A DNA stretch of 64,000 nucleotides from Ectopseudomonas chengduensis. Its GTDB lineage: Bacteria; Pseudomonadota; Gammaproteobacteria; Pseudomonadales; Pseudomonadaceae. The translations under genes and the position numbers were made by a program. Shown here in pieces: positions 7,669-16,179 of this stretch (its first letter is position 1; each line of letters opens with the position of its first letter). Below the pieces are notes generated by a model. That model searched no databases. It saw nothing but the letters and a program-made list of their open reading frames with translations, and had not been told where the DNA came from. The DNA lies in assembly GCF_015712065.1 (NCBI RefSeq), contig NZ_JACFYZ010000003.1, forward strand, positions 248,001 to 312,000, in the 5' to 3' direction.

Positions 7669-10600
7669 TGCAGTACCTCCTTCTCGTTTTCACGGGTCGG
7701 CTCGGGGCGTTTCTTCTCGAAAATCGAGCAGACCACGACGTAGAACAGTGGAATCCAGAAGATCGCCAGGATCATCGCGCTGAGCATGCCGCCGATCACT
7801 CCGGTACCGATGGCGTGCTTGCTGCCAGCGCCGGCACCACTGGCGATGGCCAGCGGCAGACAGCCGAGGATAAAGGCCAGCGAAGTCATGATGATCGGGC
7901 GCAAGCGCATGCGGCAGGCTTCGATGGCCGCCTCAGCGAAGGTCATGCCCTGTTCGTACTGCGCTTTGGCGAACTCGACGATAAGGATCGCGTTACGCGC
8001 CGACAGACCGATGGTGGTGAGCAGGCCGACCTTGAAGAACACGTCGTTGGACAGGCCACGCAGCTCGGTGAACATCAAGGCGCCGATGATCCCCAGCGGC
8101 ACCACCAGCATCACCGAGAACGGGATCGACCAGCTCTCGTACAGTGCTGCCAGGCACAGGAACACCACGATGGCGGAGATCACGAACAGTGCAGTGGTCT
8201 GCGAGCCTGCCAGGCGCTCCTCGTAGGACAACCCGGTCCAGGAGTAGCCGACGCCCTGTGGCAGCTGCGAGGCGATTTCCTCGACGGCGGCCATGGCATC
8301 ACCGGTGCTGTAGCCAGGCGCCGGAGCGCCGAGGATTTCCACCGCCGACACGCCGTTGTAGCGCGCCAGCTTCGGAGCGCCATAGGTCCATTCGCCACTG
8401 GCGAAGGCACTGAACGGCACCATTCGGCCCTGGTCGTTGCGCACGTACCACTTGTTCAGGTCTTCCGGGCTCATGCGCGCGTCGGAGACGCCTTGCAGGT
8501 AGACCTTCTTCACTCGACCGCGGTCGATGAAGTCGTTGACGTAGCTGGCGCCCCAGGCAATCGACAGGGTGCTGTTGATGTCCGCCAGCGACAACCCGAG
8601 TGCGCGGGCGCGCTCGTCATCGATCAGCAACTGGTACTGCGCCTCGTCGCGCAGGCCGTTGGCACGCACGCTGTCGAGCACCGGGTGCTGGTTGGCCAAC
8701 TGCAGGAACTTGTCACGTGCCTCGTTCATCACCTCATGGCCAACACCCGCCTGATCCTGCAGGAAGAAGTTGAAGCCAGTGGCGTTACCCATCTCCATCA
8801 CCGCCGGCGGGGCGAAGGCGAACACCATCGCATCGCGGAAGCTGAAGAAGTGCATCTGCGCACGTTGCGCCAGTGCGGCTACGCCATTCTCGGCGCCGGG
8901 ACGTTCACCCCAGGGCTTGAGCATGATGAAGGCCATACCGGAGCTCTGACCACGGCCGGCGAAGTTGAAGCCGGTGACGGTGAATACCGATTTGACCGTG
9001 CTCGCCTCGTCCTCCAGCAGGTACTGGCGCATCTCGTCGACCACCACCTGGGTGCGCTCGGCACTGGAGCCGGACGGTGTCTGCACCTGGGCGAAGAGCA
9101 CGCCCTGGTCTTCCTCGGGGAGGAAGGCGGTAGGGATGCGGGTGAACATCCAGGCCATGATGATGACGATCACCAGGTACAGCAGCAGGTACGGCGTCTT
9201 GCGCTTGATCATGCCCGCCACGCCACGTTGATAGGCGTTGCTGCCGCGCTCGAAGGTGCGGTTGAACCAGCCGAAGAAGCCGCGTTTGGCCTCGTGGTGG
9301 TCACTGTCGATGGGCTTGAGCAGGGTGGCGCACAAGGCAGGGGTGAAGATCAGCGCCACCAGTACCGACAGGGCCATGGCCGAGACGATGGTGATGGAGA
9401 ACTGCCGATAGATCACCCCGGTGGAGCCGCCGAAGAACGCCATCGGCAGGAACACTGCCGAGAGCACCAGGCCAATGCCCACCAATGCACCCTGGATTTG
9501 CCCCATGGACTTGCGCGTCGCTTCCTTGGGCGACAGTCCATCCTCGCGCATCACCCGCTCGACGTTCTCCACCACCACGATGGCATCGTCCACCAGCAGG
9601 CCGATGGCCAGGACCATGGCGAACATGGTCAGGGTGTTGATGGAGAAACCGAACGCGGCAAGTATGCCGAAGGTGCCGAGCAGTACCACCGGCACCGCCA
9701 TGGTCGGGATGATGGTGGCGCGCAGGTTCTGCAGGAACAGGAACATCACCAGGAACACCAGCACGATGGCCTCGAACAGGGTGTGCACCACCCCTTCGAT
9801 GGAGGCCGAGATCACCGGTGTGGTGTCGTAGGGGAAGACCACTTCCATGCCGGCCGGGAAGAACGGCTCGAGATTGGCGATGGTTTCACGCACCGCCTTG
9901 GCGGTGTCCAGGGCGTTGGCACCAGTGGCCAGACGAATCGCCAGACCGGAGGCCGGCAGGCCGTTGAACTGCGCGTTGATGGCGTAGTTCTCGCCGCCCA
10001 GCTCGACCTTGGCGATATCACCCAGACGCACCTGGGAGCCATCGGGCTGAACCTTGAGCAGAATCTTGCGGAACTCTTCCGGGGTCTGCAGGCGCGTCTT
10101 GCCGATGATGGTGGCGTTGAGCTGATTGCCCGGCGCCGCCGGCAGGCCGCCGAACTGGCCGGAGGAGATCTGCACGTTCTGCGCCTGGATGGCGCTGCGC
10201 ACGTCAACCGGGGTCAGCTGGAAGCTGTTGAGCTTGGCCGGGTCGAGCCAGATGCGCATCGCATACTGCGCACCGAACACCTGGAAGTCGCCGACGCCCT
10301 TGGTCCGCGAGATCGGGTCCTGCAGGTTGGAGACGATGTAGTCCGACAGGTCCTCGCGGGTCATGCTGCCGTCTTTCGACACCACACCGATGACCATCAG
10401 GAAGTTGCGCACCGACTTGGTCACGCGGATGCCCTGTTGCTGGACTTCCTGTGGCAGCAGCGGCGTCGCCAGTTGCAGCTTGTTCTGCACCTGAACCTGG
10501 GCAATATCCGGGTTCACCCCCTGTTCGAAGGTAACGATGATCTCCATGCTGCCGTCGGAGTTGCTCGACGAACTGACGTAGCGCAGGCCGTCGATACCGT

Positions 10601-10808
10601 TGAGCTGCTGCTCGATCACCTGCACCACGGTGTCCTGCACCGTCTGCGCCGAGGCGCCCGGGTAGGAAACCTGAATGGCAACGGCAGGCGGCGCGATGCT
10701 CGGGTACTGGTTGATCGGCAGCTTGAGGATGGACAGGCCACCCGCCAGCATGATCACCAGGGCGATCACCCAGGCGAAGATCGGCCGGTCGATAAAGAAT
10801 CTGGACAT
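7665..10808 (-). CDS. ttgB: RND efflux inner-membrane pump (MexB/TtgB family)
   Basis: At 1047 residues this is a full-length HAE-1 RND transporter, the proton-driven inner-membrane pump for antibiotics and solvents. It begins [20 protein letters not shown], typical of the AcrB/MexB family, and has two sets of transmembrane helices around large periplasmic loops. The proton-relay pair Asp407/Asp408 ([13 protein letters not shown]) is present at the same numbers as in MexB. The partner basic residue of TM10, Lys in AcrB and MexB, is Arg938 here ([12 protein letters not shown]). It lies between ttgA (14 bp spacing) and ttgC (4 bp overlap). Confidence 0.95.
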   Translation of the reverse strand: MSRFFIDRPIFAWVIALVIMLAGGLSILKLPINQYPSIAPPAVAIQVSYPGASAQTVQDTVVQVIEQQLNGIDGLRYVSSSSNSDGSMEIIVTFEQGVNPDIAQVQVQNKLQLATPLLPQEVQQQGIRVTKSVRNFLMVIGVVSKDGSMTREDLSDYIVSNLQDPISRTKGVGDFQVFGAQYAMRIWLDPAKLNSFQLTPVDVRSAIQAQNVQISSGQFGGLPAAPGNQLNATIIGKTRLQTPEEFRKILLKVQPDGSQVRLGDIAKVELGGENYAINAQFNGLPASGLAIRLATGANALDTAKAVRETIANLEPFFPAGMEVVFPYDTTPVISASIEGVVHTLFEAIVLVFLVMFLFLQNLRATIIPTMAVPVVLLGTFGILAAFGFSINTLTMFAMVLAIGLLVDDAIVVVENVERVMREDGLSPKEATRKSMGQIQGALVGIGLVLSAVFLPMAFFGGSTGVIYRQFSITIVSAMALSVLVALIFTPALCATLLKPIDSDHHEAKRGFFGWFNRTFERGSNAYQRGVAGMIKRKTPYLLLYLVIVIIMAWMFTRIPTAFLPEEDQGVLFAQVQTPSGSSAERTQVVVDEMRQYLLEDEASTVKSVFTVTGFNFAGRGQSSGMAFIMLKPWGERPGAENGVAALAQRAQMHFFSFRDAMVFAFAPPAVMEMGNATGFNFFLQDQAGVGHEVMNEARDKFLQLANQHPVLDSVRANGLRDEAQYQLLIDDERARALGLSLADINSTLSIAWGASYVNDFIDRGRVKKVYLQGVSDARMSPEDLNKWYVRNDQGRMVPFSAFASGEWTYGAPKLARYNGVSAVEILGAPAPGYSTGDAMAAVEEIASQLPQGVGYSWTGLSYEERLAGSQTTALFVISAIVVFLCLAALYESWSIPFSVMLVVPLGIIGALMFTELRGLSNDVFFKVGLLTTIGLSARNAILIVEFAKAQYEQGMTFAEAAIEACRMRLRPIIMTSLAFILGCLPLAIASGAGAGSKHAIGTGVIGGMLSAMILAIFWIPLFYVVVCSIFEKKRPEPTRENEKEVLQ

Positions 10809-10822
10809 TCAGTACTTCTCCG

Positions 10823-11971
10823 TTAGTCCTGGCCGCTGGCTTGTTCGGCGTCTTGGGCAGGCTGTTCGGTCTTGACGTTACCGGCCGGCACGGCCTTGAC
10901 CTCGGCGCCAGGCTGCACGAACTGCAGACCCTCGGTGATCAGGCGGTCGCCTGCGTTCAGGCCTTCCTCTACCAGCCAGGCACTGCCGGCGGTGCGATCA
11001 GCCTTGAGCACGCGCAGTTCAACCTTGTTGTCGGCACCCACCACCATCGCCGTGGGTTCGCCGCGCTGGTTGCGGGTCACACCCTGCTGCGGGGCGAGAA
11101 TGGCGTTCTGCTTGACCCCGGAGAGCAGCTCGGCATGTACGAACATGCCCGGCAGCAGCAGGTGATCGGGGTTGGGGAACACCGCGCGCAGGGTCACCGA
11201 GCCGGTGCTTTCGTCCACTGCCACCTCGGAGAATTCCAGGGTGCCTTCATGGGCGTAGCGGCTGCCGTCTTCCAGTTTCAGCGCGACCTTGGCGGCGCTG
11301 TCGCTGGCCTTCTGCAGACGGCCCTCGGCCAGGTCACGGCGCAGGCGCAGCAGTTCCTTGCTCGACTGGGTGACGTCGACGTAGATCGGGTCGAGTTGCT
11401 GGATGGTGGCCATGGCGTTGGCTTGACCGTTGCTGACCAGTGCACCTTCGGTCACCGCGGAGCGGCCGATGCGACCGCTGATCGGCGCCATCACCTTGGT
11501 GTAGCGCAGGTCGATGCGCGCCTGTTCCAGTGCGGCATCGGCCTGCAGACCGGCAGCGCGGGCTTCGTCATAGGCCTGCTGGCTGACGGCCTTGTCGGCA
11601 ACCAGCAGCTTGTAGCGATCAGCCAGGGACTTGGCGGAAAGCTGCGTGGCTTGCGCGCTCTTGAACGTGGCTTCGTAGGTGGCCGGGTCGATCTGGTACA
11701 GCTGCTGGCCCGCCTTGACCTCGCTGCCTTCGGTGAACAGGCGCTTCTGAATGATGCCGTTGACCTGTGGGCGCACCTCGGCGATGCGATAGGCGCTGGT
11801 GCGCCCCGGCACTTCACTGGTCAGTGCAAAGGGTTTGGCTTCGAGCGTGACCACTCCGACTTGCGGCGTTTGCTGGGTCTGTGGGGCGCTGGATTCCTGG
11901 CAGCCGGTGAGACTTAGCATTGCCACGGCGATGGCGGAAACCAAGACAGCGAAGGCTGGCTTCGAGTGCAT
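10823..11971 (-). CDS. ttgA: RND efflux periplasmic adaptor (MexA/TtgA family)
   Basis: This 382-residue membrane-fusion lipoprotein links pump and outer-membrane channel. The signal sequence ends in a lipobox LTGC (Cys24), followed by a short serine/glutamine-rich linker. The lipoyl half-motifs (RPQVNGIIQKRLFTEGSEVK near 87 and VMAPISGRIGRS near 160) surround a helical hairpin, then beta-barrel and membrane-proximal domains follow. It is first in the operon ttgA-ttgB-ttgC and is transcribed from the shared ttgA/ttgR intergenic region that holds a TtgR-type operator. Confidence 0.94.
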   Translation of the reverse strand: MHSKPAFAVLVSAIAVAMLSLTGCQESSAPQTQQTPQVGVVTLEAKPFALTSEVPGRTSAYRIAEVRPQVNGIIQKRLFTEGSEVKAGQQLYQIDPATYEATFKSAQATQLSAKSLADRYKLLVADKAVSQQAYDEARAAGLQADAALEQARIDLRYTKVMAPISGRIGRSAVTEGALVSNGQANAMATIQQLDPIYVDVTQSSKELLRLRRDLAEGRLQKASDSAAKVALKLEDGSRYAHEGTLEFSEVAVDESTGSVTLRAVFPNPDHLLLPGMFVHAELLSGVKQNAILAPQQGVTRNQRGEPTAMVVGADNKVELRVLKADRTAGSAWLVEEGLNAGDRLITEGLQFVQPGAEVKAVPAGNVKTEQPAQDAEQASGQD

Positions 11972-12047
11972 CTGAGAACCTCGTTTTTATCGAATCATGG
12001 CCCAAGGGGCGCGAAGGGGACGAAGGCAGGGGAAAAATCGATGCAGG

Positions 12048-12079
12048 AATATACTTACGTACGTGAATGTTTGTAAATG
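12048..12079. promoter_or_regulatory. TtgR-type operator overlapping the ttgA promoter
   Basis: On the minus strand TTTACA (12077-12072) and TATATT (12053-12048), 18 bp apart, form a sigma-70 promoter for ttgA. The same segment (ATTTACAAACATTC...GTAAGTATA) closely matches, from memory, the P. putida TtgR operator (TATTTACAAACA...GTAAGTATA). A repressor here would block RNA polymerase directly, and the site also faces ttgR, allowing autoregulation. Confidence 0.85.
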
Positions 12080-12153
12080 CCTAAAGCTGCCTGCATACTC
12101 TCGCCCGTCCTCCTTTACCGGAGCTTTACATAGAGGCGAAATCAGGTAGACAG

Positions 12154-12810
12154 ATGGCCAGAAGAACCAAAGAAGAAGCGCAGGCGACGCGGGTACAGAT
12201 ACTCGATGCCGCCGAGCGGGTGTTCCATGCCCAGGGCGTTTCCCGTGCGTCTCTGGCCGAGGTGGCGAAGGAAGCGGGCGTCACCCGCGGTGCCATTTAC
12301 TGGCATTTCGAGAACAAGATCGACCTGTTCCAGGCCATGCTCGAACGTCTGCGCCTGCCGCTCGAGGAACTGGCGCGTGCCAGCGAGAGCGAGGACGAGC
12401 CTGACCCGCTGGGCTGCATGCGTGAATTGTTGATCAAAGCACTGACGCGCCTGGCCTGCGAGCCGCAGACCCACCGCACCCACGACATCCTGCGTTACAA
12501 GTGCGAATACACCGGTGAGCTGCTCGGCCTGCGCGAGCGCATGCAGGCGCTGAGCATTGAGTGTGATCAGCGCATCGCCAAAGCGCTGAGCAACGCGGTC
12601 AACAAGGGCCAGTTGCCGAGCGACCTGGACTGCGCGCGGGCGGCCGTCTGTCTGCATGCCTATATGGAAGGTATCGAGTCCAACTGGTTGCTGGTGCCCA
12701 ACTTCGACCTCGCGCAGCAGGCGCCTGCGCTGGTCGATACCGTGCTGGATATGCTGCGCAGTCCGGCGTTGCGCCTGATGCCGGTCAGCCAGGCGTCAGG
12801 CGAGAAGTAG
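12154..12810 (+). CDS. ttgR: TetR-family repressor of the efflux operon (TtgR-like)
   Basis: This 218-residue protein starts MARRTKEEAQATRVQILDAA and has the TetR helix-turn-helix SRASLAEVAKEAGVTRGAIY (about 30-50), very like TtgR and AcrR. The C-terminal half contains a TetR_C_2 style domain with DILRYKCEYTGELL, matching the TtgR effector pocket region. In P. putida TtgR binds flavonoids and antibiotics and releases the ttgABC promoter. Divergent placement and the operator at 12048-12079 support the same circuit. The stop codon lies inside a GTAGGGTGC repeat that may act as its terminator. Confidence 0.9.
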   Translation: MARRTKEEAQATRVQILDAAERVFHAQGVSRASLAEVAKEAGVTRGAIYWHFENKIDLFQAMLERLRLPLEELARASESEDEPDPLGCMRELLIKALTRLACEPQTHRTHDILRYKCEYTGELLGLRERMQALSIECDQRIAKALSNAVNKGQLPSDLDCARAAVCLHAYMEGIESNWLLVPNFDLAQQAPALVDTVLDMLRSPALRLMPVSQASGEK

Positions 12811-12867
12811 GGTGCACTGTGCGTTCCAGAGGCTAGCCCGTTTTTTCGCTGCGCCAGCGCACCCTAC
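12807..12867. repeat. GTAGGGTGC-type palindrome overlapping the ttgR stop
   Basis: Arms GTAGGGTGCACTG (12807-12819) and CAGCGCACCCTAC (12855-12867) are inverted copies with one mismatch. The TAG stop of ttgR is part of the first arm. It belongs to the same family as the much longer perfect palindrome at 29061-29119. It may end or stabilise ttgR mRNA. Confidence 0.6.
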
Positions 12868-12890
12868 GACATCGCAATCAAGGCTGAGAT

Positions 12891-13073
12891 TCAGCCCGCC
12901 TGACGCTGCACGGGCCAGTCGGGCAGCTTGTGTGGCGCGCGCAAGCGGGCTTCCAGCCTGGCGGCGAACTGGCGGGCCTCCTCTTCGCTGCGAAAACTCA
13001 CGCAATGTTGATCCAGTCGTACCTGCCACAGGCATTCGCCGCCCTGATCACGCGGCTGAACGAGAACTTTCAT
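12891..13073 (-). CDS. small conserved protein of unknown function
   Basis: This 60-residue soluble protein (MKVLVQPRDQGGE...) has no domain I can name. The start was chosen at 13073 because a strong ribosome-binding site (AAGGAGGTGGTTCGCATG) precedes it; the longer frame upstream would waste that site. The middle part LDQHCVSFRSEEEARQFAAR looks like a strand followed by an amphipathic helix. A predicted Anr-type promoter lies upstream at 13127-13167, so the gene may respond to low oxygen. It stands alone on the minus strand between ttgR and the quinone reductase gene. Confidence 0.72.
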   Translation of the reverse strand: MKVLVQPRDQGGECLWQVRLDQHCVSFRSEEEARQFAARLEARLRAPHKLPDWPVQRQAG

Positions 13074-13126
13074 GCGAACCACCTCCTTAAGCTGCGACGA
13101 GTCGCCGGTGCTTGTTGGGGACAATC

Positions 13127-13167
13127 AGGATAGTTCGCTTGCATGACCTTTTTCTGATCTAAATCAA
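13127..13167 (-). promoter_or_regulatory. predicted class II Anr/FNR promoter
   Basis: The minus strand reads TTGATTTAGATCAG (13167-13154), one mismatch from the TTGAT-N4-ATCAA consensus. A -10 like TATCCT is at 13132-13127. The box centre is 31 bp from the -10 centre, which places it near -41, the class II activator position. The 60-residue gene begins about 54 bp further down. This is a prediction from spacing and consensus only. Confidence 0.55.
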
Positions 13168-13252
13168 ATGGCCGACCAGCGTGATGGCCGCTTCGCGATA
13201 AGCGGTACCGCGAAGGAAACGTGACTGGGTCGGCCCACCACACCATCGCGCC

Positions 13253-14269
13253 TCAGAACCCTTCGAGCACGATCTTGCCCTTGGCCTTGCCACTCTCCAG
13301 CAACGCATGGGCGCGACGCAGGTTGGCGGCATTGATGGTGCCGAAATGCTCACCGAGAGTGGTCTTGAGCACGCCGGCGTCGACCAGATCGGAGACCCGC
13401 TCCAGCAGACGATGCTGCTCGATCATGTCTGCGGTCTGGTACAGCGAACGGGTGAACATCAACTCCCAGTGCAGCGACAGGCTCTTGCGCTTGAGCTGCA
13501 TCACATCCAGCGGTTGCAGCGGGTCGTCGATCAGCGCCAGACGCCCCTGCGGCGCCAGGCACTCGACCAGTTGCGCGTAGTGCTGGTCGGTCTGGGTCAG
13601 GCTGGCGACATGGGTGACCTGGCCGATGCCAATGCGCGCCAGTTCCTCGCTCAGCGGCTTGCTGTGATCGATCACATGATGTGCGCCCAGATCACGGATC
13701 CAGGCCTGGGTTTCCGGGCGCGAGGCAGTGCCGATCACGGTCAGGCCGGTCAGGTGGCGCGCCAGTTGGGTGAGAATCGAACCGACGCCACCGGCGGCGC
13801 CGACGATCAGCAGGCTCTGGCCTTGATCGGCCGAGCCCTCGGCAACCTGCAGGCGTTCGAACAGCAGTTCCCAGGCGGTGATGGCGGTCAGCGGCAGGGC
13901 TGCAGCTTCGGCGAACGACAGGCTGCCCGGCATATGGCCAACGATGCGTTCATCGACCAGGTGCAGTTCGCTATTGGCGCCGGCACGGTCGATGGCGCCG
14001 GCATAGAACACCCGGTCGCCGGGCTGGAACAGAGTGACTTCGCTGCCCACGGCCTTGACGATGCCGGTCGCGTCCCAGCCCAGTACCTTGGCCGCGCCGT
14101 TCTCTGGTTTGACGCCGAGGCGGATCTTGGTATCGACCGGGTTGACCGAGATGGCCCGAACCTCGACCAGAAGATCGTGTGCACCCGGAGTGGGTTCGGC
14201 CAGCTGCACGTCCTGCAGTGCTTCGGGATGGTCGGCAGGCAGGGATTGGTAGTAAGCGACGGCTTTCAT
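13253..14269 (-). CDS. zinc-type alcohol dehydrogenase-like / NADPH:quinone reductase
   Basis: This 338-residue medium-chain dehydrogenase/reductase starts MKAVAYYQSLPADHPEALQD, as in the zinc-binding ADH/QOR-like family common in Pseudomonas. The NADPH-binding loop GAAGGVG lies at 157-163. The catalytic-zinc cysteine and the structural-zinc cysteine cluster are absent, so it is probably a zinc-free quinone or enone reductase. The start at 14269 was chosen over an upstream ATG (14380) because homologous proteins begin at MKAV and the extra 37 residues are low-complexity. It is followed upstream by the ABM gene in the same direction with 22 bp between them, likely one operon. Confidence 0.88.
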   Translation of the reverse strand: MKAVAYYQSLPADHPEALQDVQLAEPTPGAHDLLVEVRAISVNPVDTKIRLGVKPENGAAKVLGWDATGIVKAVGSEVTLFQPGDRVFYAGAIDRAGANSELHLVDERIVGHMPGSLSFAEAAALPLTAITAWELLFERLQVAEGSADQGQSLLIVGAAGGVGSILTQLARHLTGLTVIGTASRPETQAWIRDLGAHHVIDHSKPLSEELARIGIGQVTHVASLTQTDQHYAQLVECLAPQGRLALIDDPLQPLDVMQLKRKSLSLHWELMFTRSLYQTADMIEQHRLLERVSDLVDAGVLKTTLGEHFGTINAANLRRAHALLESGKAKGKIVLEGF

Positions 14270-14291
14270 GGAAATGGTCCTCTGTGAGAAA

Positions 14292-14585
14292 TCAGGTAAG
14301 GGGTTGCAGCGGGAGCAGATCGATACCCGCAAGCCGCTCGCCGAATGCGTTGGTGAAGTGTAGGAAGTGCGGCGCTGCACGATGCTGGTCCAATGCCTCG
14401 GCGTCGCGCCATTGTTCGATCATCACGAACTGGTGCGGGTCCAGCTTGTTGCGGTGCAGCGCATACTGTAGGCAGCCGGGCTCCGCGCAGGTTGCAGTGA
14501 CCAGACGTTGCAGGCCTGCGGCCACCTCCTCGGCATGACCAGGCAGGGCCTTGATGGTGGCGATCAGTGTGAGAGCAGTGGTCAT
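14292..14585 (-). CDS. antibiotic biosynthesis monooxygenase (ABM)-domain protein
   Basis: This 97-residue protein is a single ferredoxin-like ABM domain: TLIATIKALPGHAEEVAAGL, EPGCLQYALHRNKLDPHQF and VMIEQWRDAEALDQH. Small cofactor-free members include quinol monooxygenase YgiN. It precedes the quinone reductase-like gene in the same direction and is divergent from a LysR regulator. The three may form a quinone or electrophile stress unit, with LysR controlling the pair. Pathway assignment is inference. Confidence 0.85.
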   Translation of the reverse strand: MTTALTLIATIKALPGHAEEVAAGLQRLVTATCAEPGCLQYALHRNKLDPHQFVMIEQWRDAEALDQHRAAPHFLHFTNAFGERLAGIDLLPLQPLT

Positions 14586-14690
14586 GGCGGGCTCCGGTAG
14601 GTAATTGAAGCCATGCTCTTTTATTTGTGTGGAAAGAAAAAGAAGCGGGTAATAGAGTCTCTTTCATTATTATTTTGAAAGTGAGCGGCC

Positions 14691-15605
14691 ATGCTGCGTT
14701 TCGACGACCTGCAACTCTTCGTGCGAACTGCCGAAACCGGCAGCCTGTCCGCTGCGGCGCGGCTGCTGGATGTTTCGCCAGCCGTGGCCAGCGCGGCCCT
14801 CAAGCGTCTTGAGCAGCAGCTGCAGGTGCGCCTGCTGGCGCGTTCGACGCGCAGCCTGCGCCTGACGCCCGAGGGCGAGCTGTATCTGGTGCATGCCCGG
14901 CTGGCGTTGCAGAGCCTCGAGGAGGGGCGCCAGCAACTGGTCGGCAGCCAGGAGGGGATTTGCGGTGTATTGCAGCTATCGGCGCCGTCGGATCTGGGGC
15001 GCAATACGTTGTTGCCCTGGCTCGACGCGTTCCAGGACGAGCATCCGCAACTGCAGCTGCGTCTGCTGCTGGCCGACCGGGTGACCGACCTGTTCCGTGA
15101 GCCGGTGGACATCGCCCTGCGCTACGGCGCACCGGAGGATTCCAGCCTGGTGGCACTGCCGGTGGCAGCGGACAATCGTCGGGTGCTCTGCGCTTCACCT
15201 TCCTATCTCGCCCGGCACGGTTCGCCGCGCAGCGTGGAGGAGCTGCATCAGCACAACTGCCTGCTCTATATGTTGCATGGCCGAGCGTATGATCGCTGGC
15301 GCTTTCAGGATGGCAAGCGCGAGGTACTGATGAACGTCGCGGGTGACCGGGTCTGCGACGATGCCGATGTTACTCGGCGCTGGGCCGTGGCCGGGCGGGG
15401 TGTGGTGTACAAGTCCTGGCTGGATGTCGCCGAAGACGTGCGCGAAGGGCGCCTGCAGGTGCTGCTGCCGAACTGGCTGGGCGAGCCGACGCCCCTGTAT
15501 CTGGTGTGTGCGCACCGTGCTCAGCTGAGCAAGGCGGTGCATCTGCTGCGCGAATTCGTGCAACTGCGCTGCCAGCGTTTGCTGGACGCTGCGCCATGGC
15601 GTTAG
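14691..15605 (+). CDS. LysR-family transcriptional regulator
   Basis: This 304-residue LysR protein has an N-terminal winged helix (residues 1-60: MLRFDDLQLFVRTAETGSLS, then AARLLDVSPAVASAALKRLE) and a two-lobed effector domain. It belongs to the CrgA-like group with GDRVCDDADVTRRWAVAGRG and a YKSWLDVAEDV segment. It is divergent from the ABM/quinone-reductase pair with about 105 bp between starts, the typical arrangement for a LysR regulator and its target. Confidence 0.9.
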   Translation: MLRFDDLQLFVRTAETGSLSAAARLLDVSPAVASAALKRLEQQLQVRLLARSTRSLRLTPEGELYLVHARLALQSLEEGRQQLVGSQEGICGVLQLSAPSDLGRNTLLPWLDAFQDEHPQLQLRLLLADRVTDLFREPVDIALRYGAPEDSSLVALPVAADNRRVLCASPSYLARHGSPRSVEELHQHNCLLYMLHGRAYDRWRFQDGKREVLMNVAGDRVCDDADVTRRWAVAGRGVVYKSWLDVAEDVREGRLQVLLPNWLGEPTPLYLVCAHRAQLSKAVHLLREFVQLRCQRLLDAAPWR

Positions 15606-15711
15606 CACTTGATGCGATAAAGCCAGCAAGCCCTGCTAGACTCTCGTACGCAGTGCCTGCGGCAACGCACCGCAGTGTCGCGCTGCCATCCTCTGTTTAG
15701 AGTCGCGCCCC

Positions 15712-16107
15712 ATGAAACTGGCCCGCAATGACCGCTCACTGACCGCTTGGGTGCTGTACTTCAGCATCCTGTTCAGTGCGTTCGTCTGCGCGATCAGCCA
15801 CGGCCAGATGGCCGGCATGCAGCTCAGCGGTCTGGATGGCCAGTACTGCTCGTTCGATGGCAACTTCGGCGCCGGCGCCGACCTCGACGGCTCCGGCATC
15901 GTTGCGCCCAACCCGGCTACCGGTACGGGCTGCGCCTTGGCCAGTTTGTTCAGTGCGCTCATCCTGGCGGCATTCTTCGGGCTGCTCGGCCTGCTCGTGG
16001 CCGAACGTGTGCGTCCGCTGGCGGCCCTGCATATTCCCCGTCTTGCCCGCTATCGCTGGCCTCCCGCCAATCCCCGCGCTTCTCCCTTCCTGCTTCCTGC
16101 GCTCTGA
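15712..16107 (+). CDS. DUF2946-family membrane protein
   Basis: This 131-residue protein has an N-terminal hydrophobic segment (WVLYFSILFSAFVCAISHGQ) and a second one near residues 80-105 (LASLFSALILAAFFGLLGLL). Cysteines occur in the loop (QYCSFDG and GTGCALAS). Size and layout fit DUF2946, a family of unknown function often placed next to TonB-dependent metal receptors, as here with the receptor starting 73 bp downstream. A second DUF2946 protein precedes OprC at 21819. Confidence 0.72.
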   Translation: MKLARNDRSLTAWVLYFSILFSAFVCAISHGQMAGMQLSGLDGQYCSFDGNFGAGADLDGSGIVAPNPATGTGCALASLFSALILAAFFGLLGLLVAERVRPLAALHIPRLARYRWPPANPRASPFLLPAL

Positions 16108-16179
16108 AGTCGCCCGTTAAACCTGGCTTTGAGGCTAGGTCGCGTGCGGGCTTATCGAACAAAAGCCTGGAAGCCTTAC

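Noticed and set aside
7668..10826. A 1052-codon open frame on the plus strand opposite ttgB
   Set aside because: It is a GC-rich antisense shadow of the RND pump gene, His/Gln/Gly-rich with no family resemblance and no ribosome-binding site.
16129..16179. A TTG start giving a 17-residue longer siderophore receptor
   Set aside because: The ATG at 16180 starts a normal signal peptide; the extension is not signal-like.
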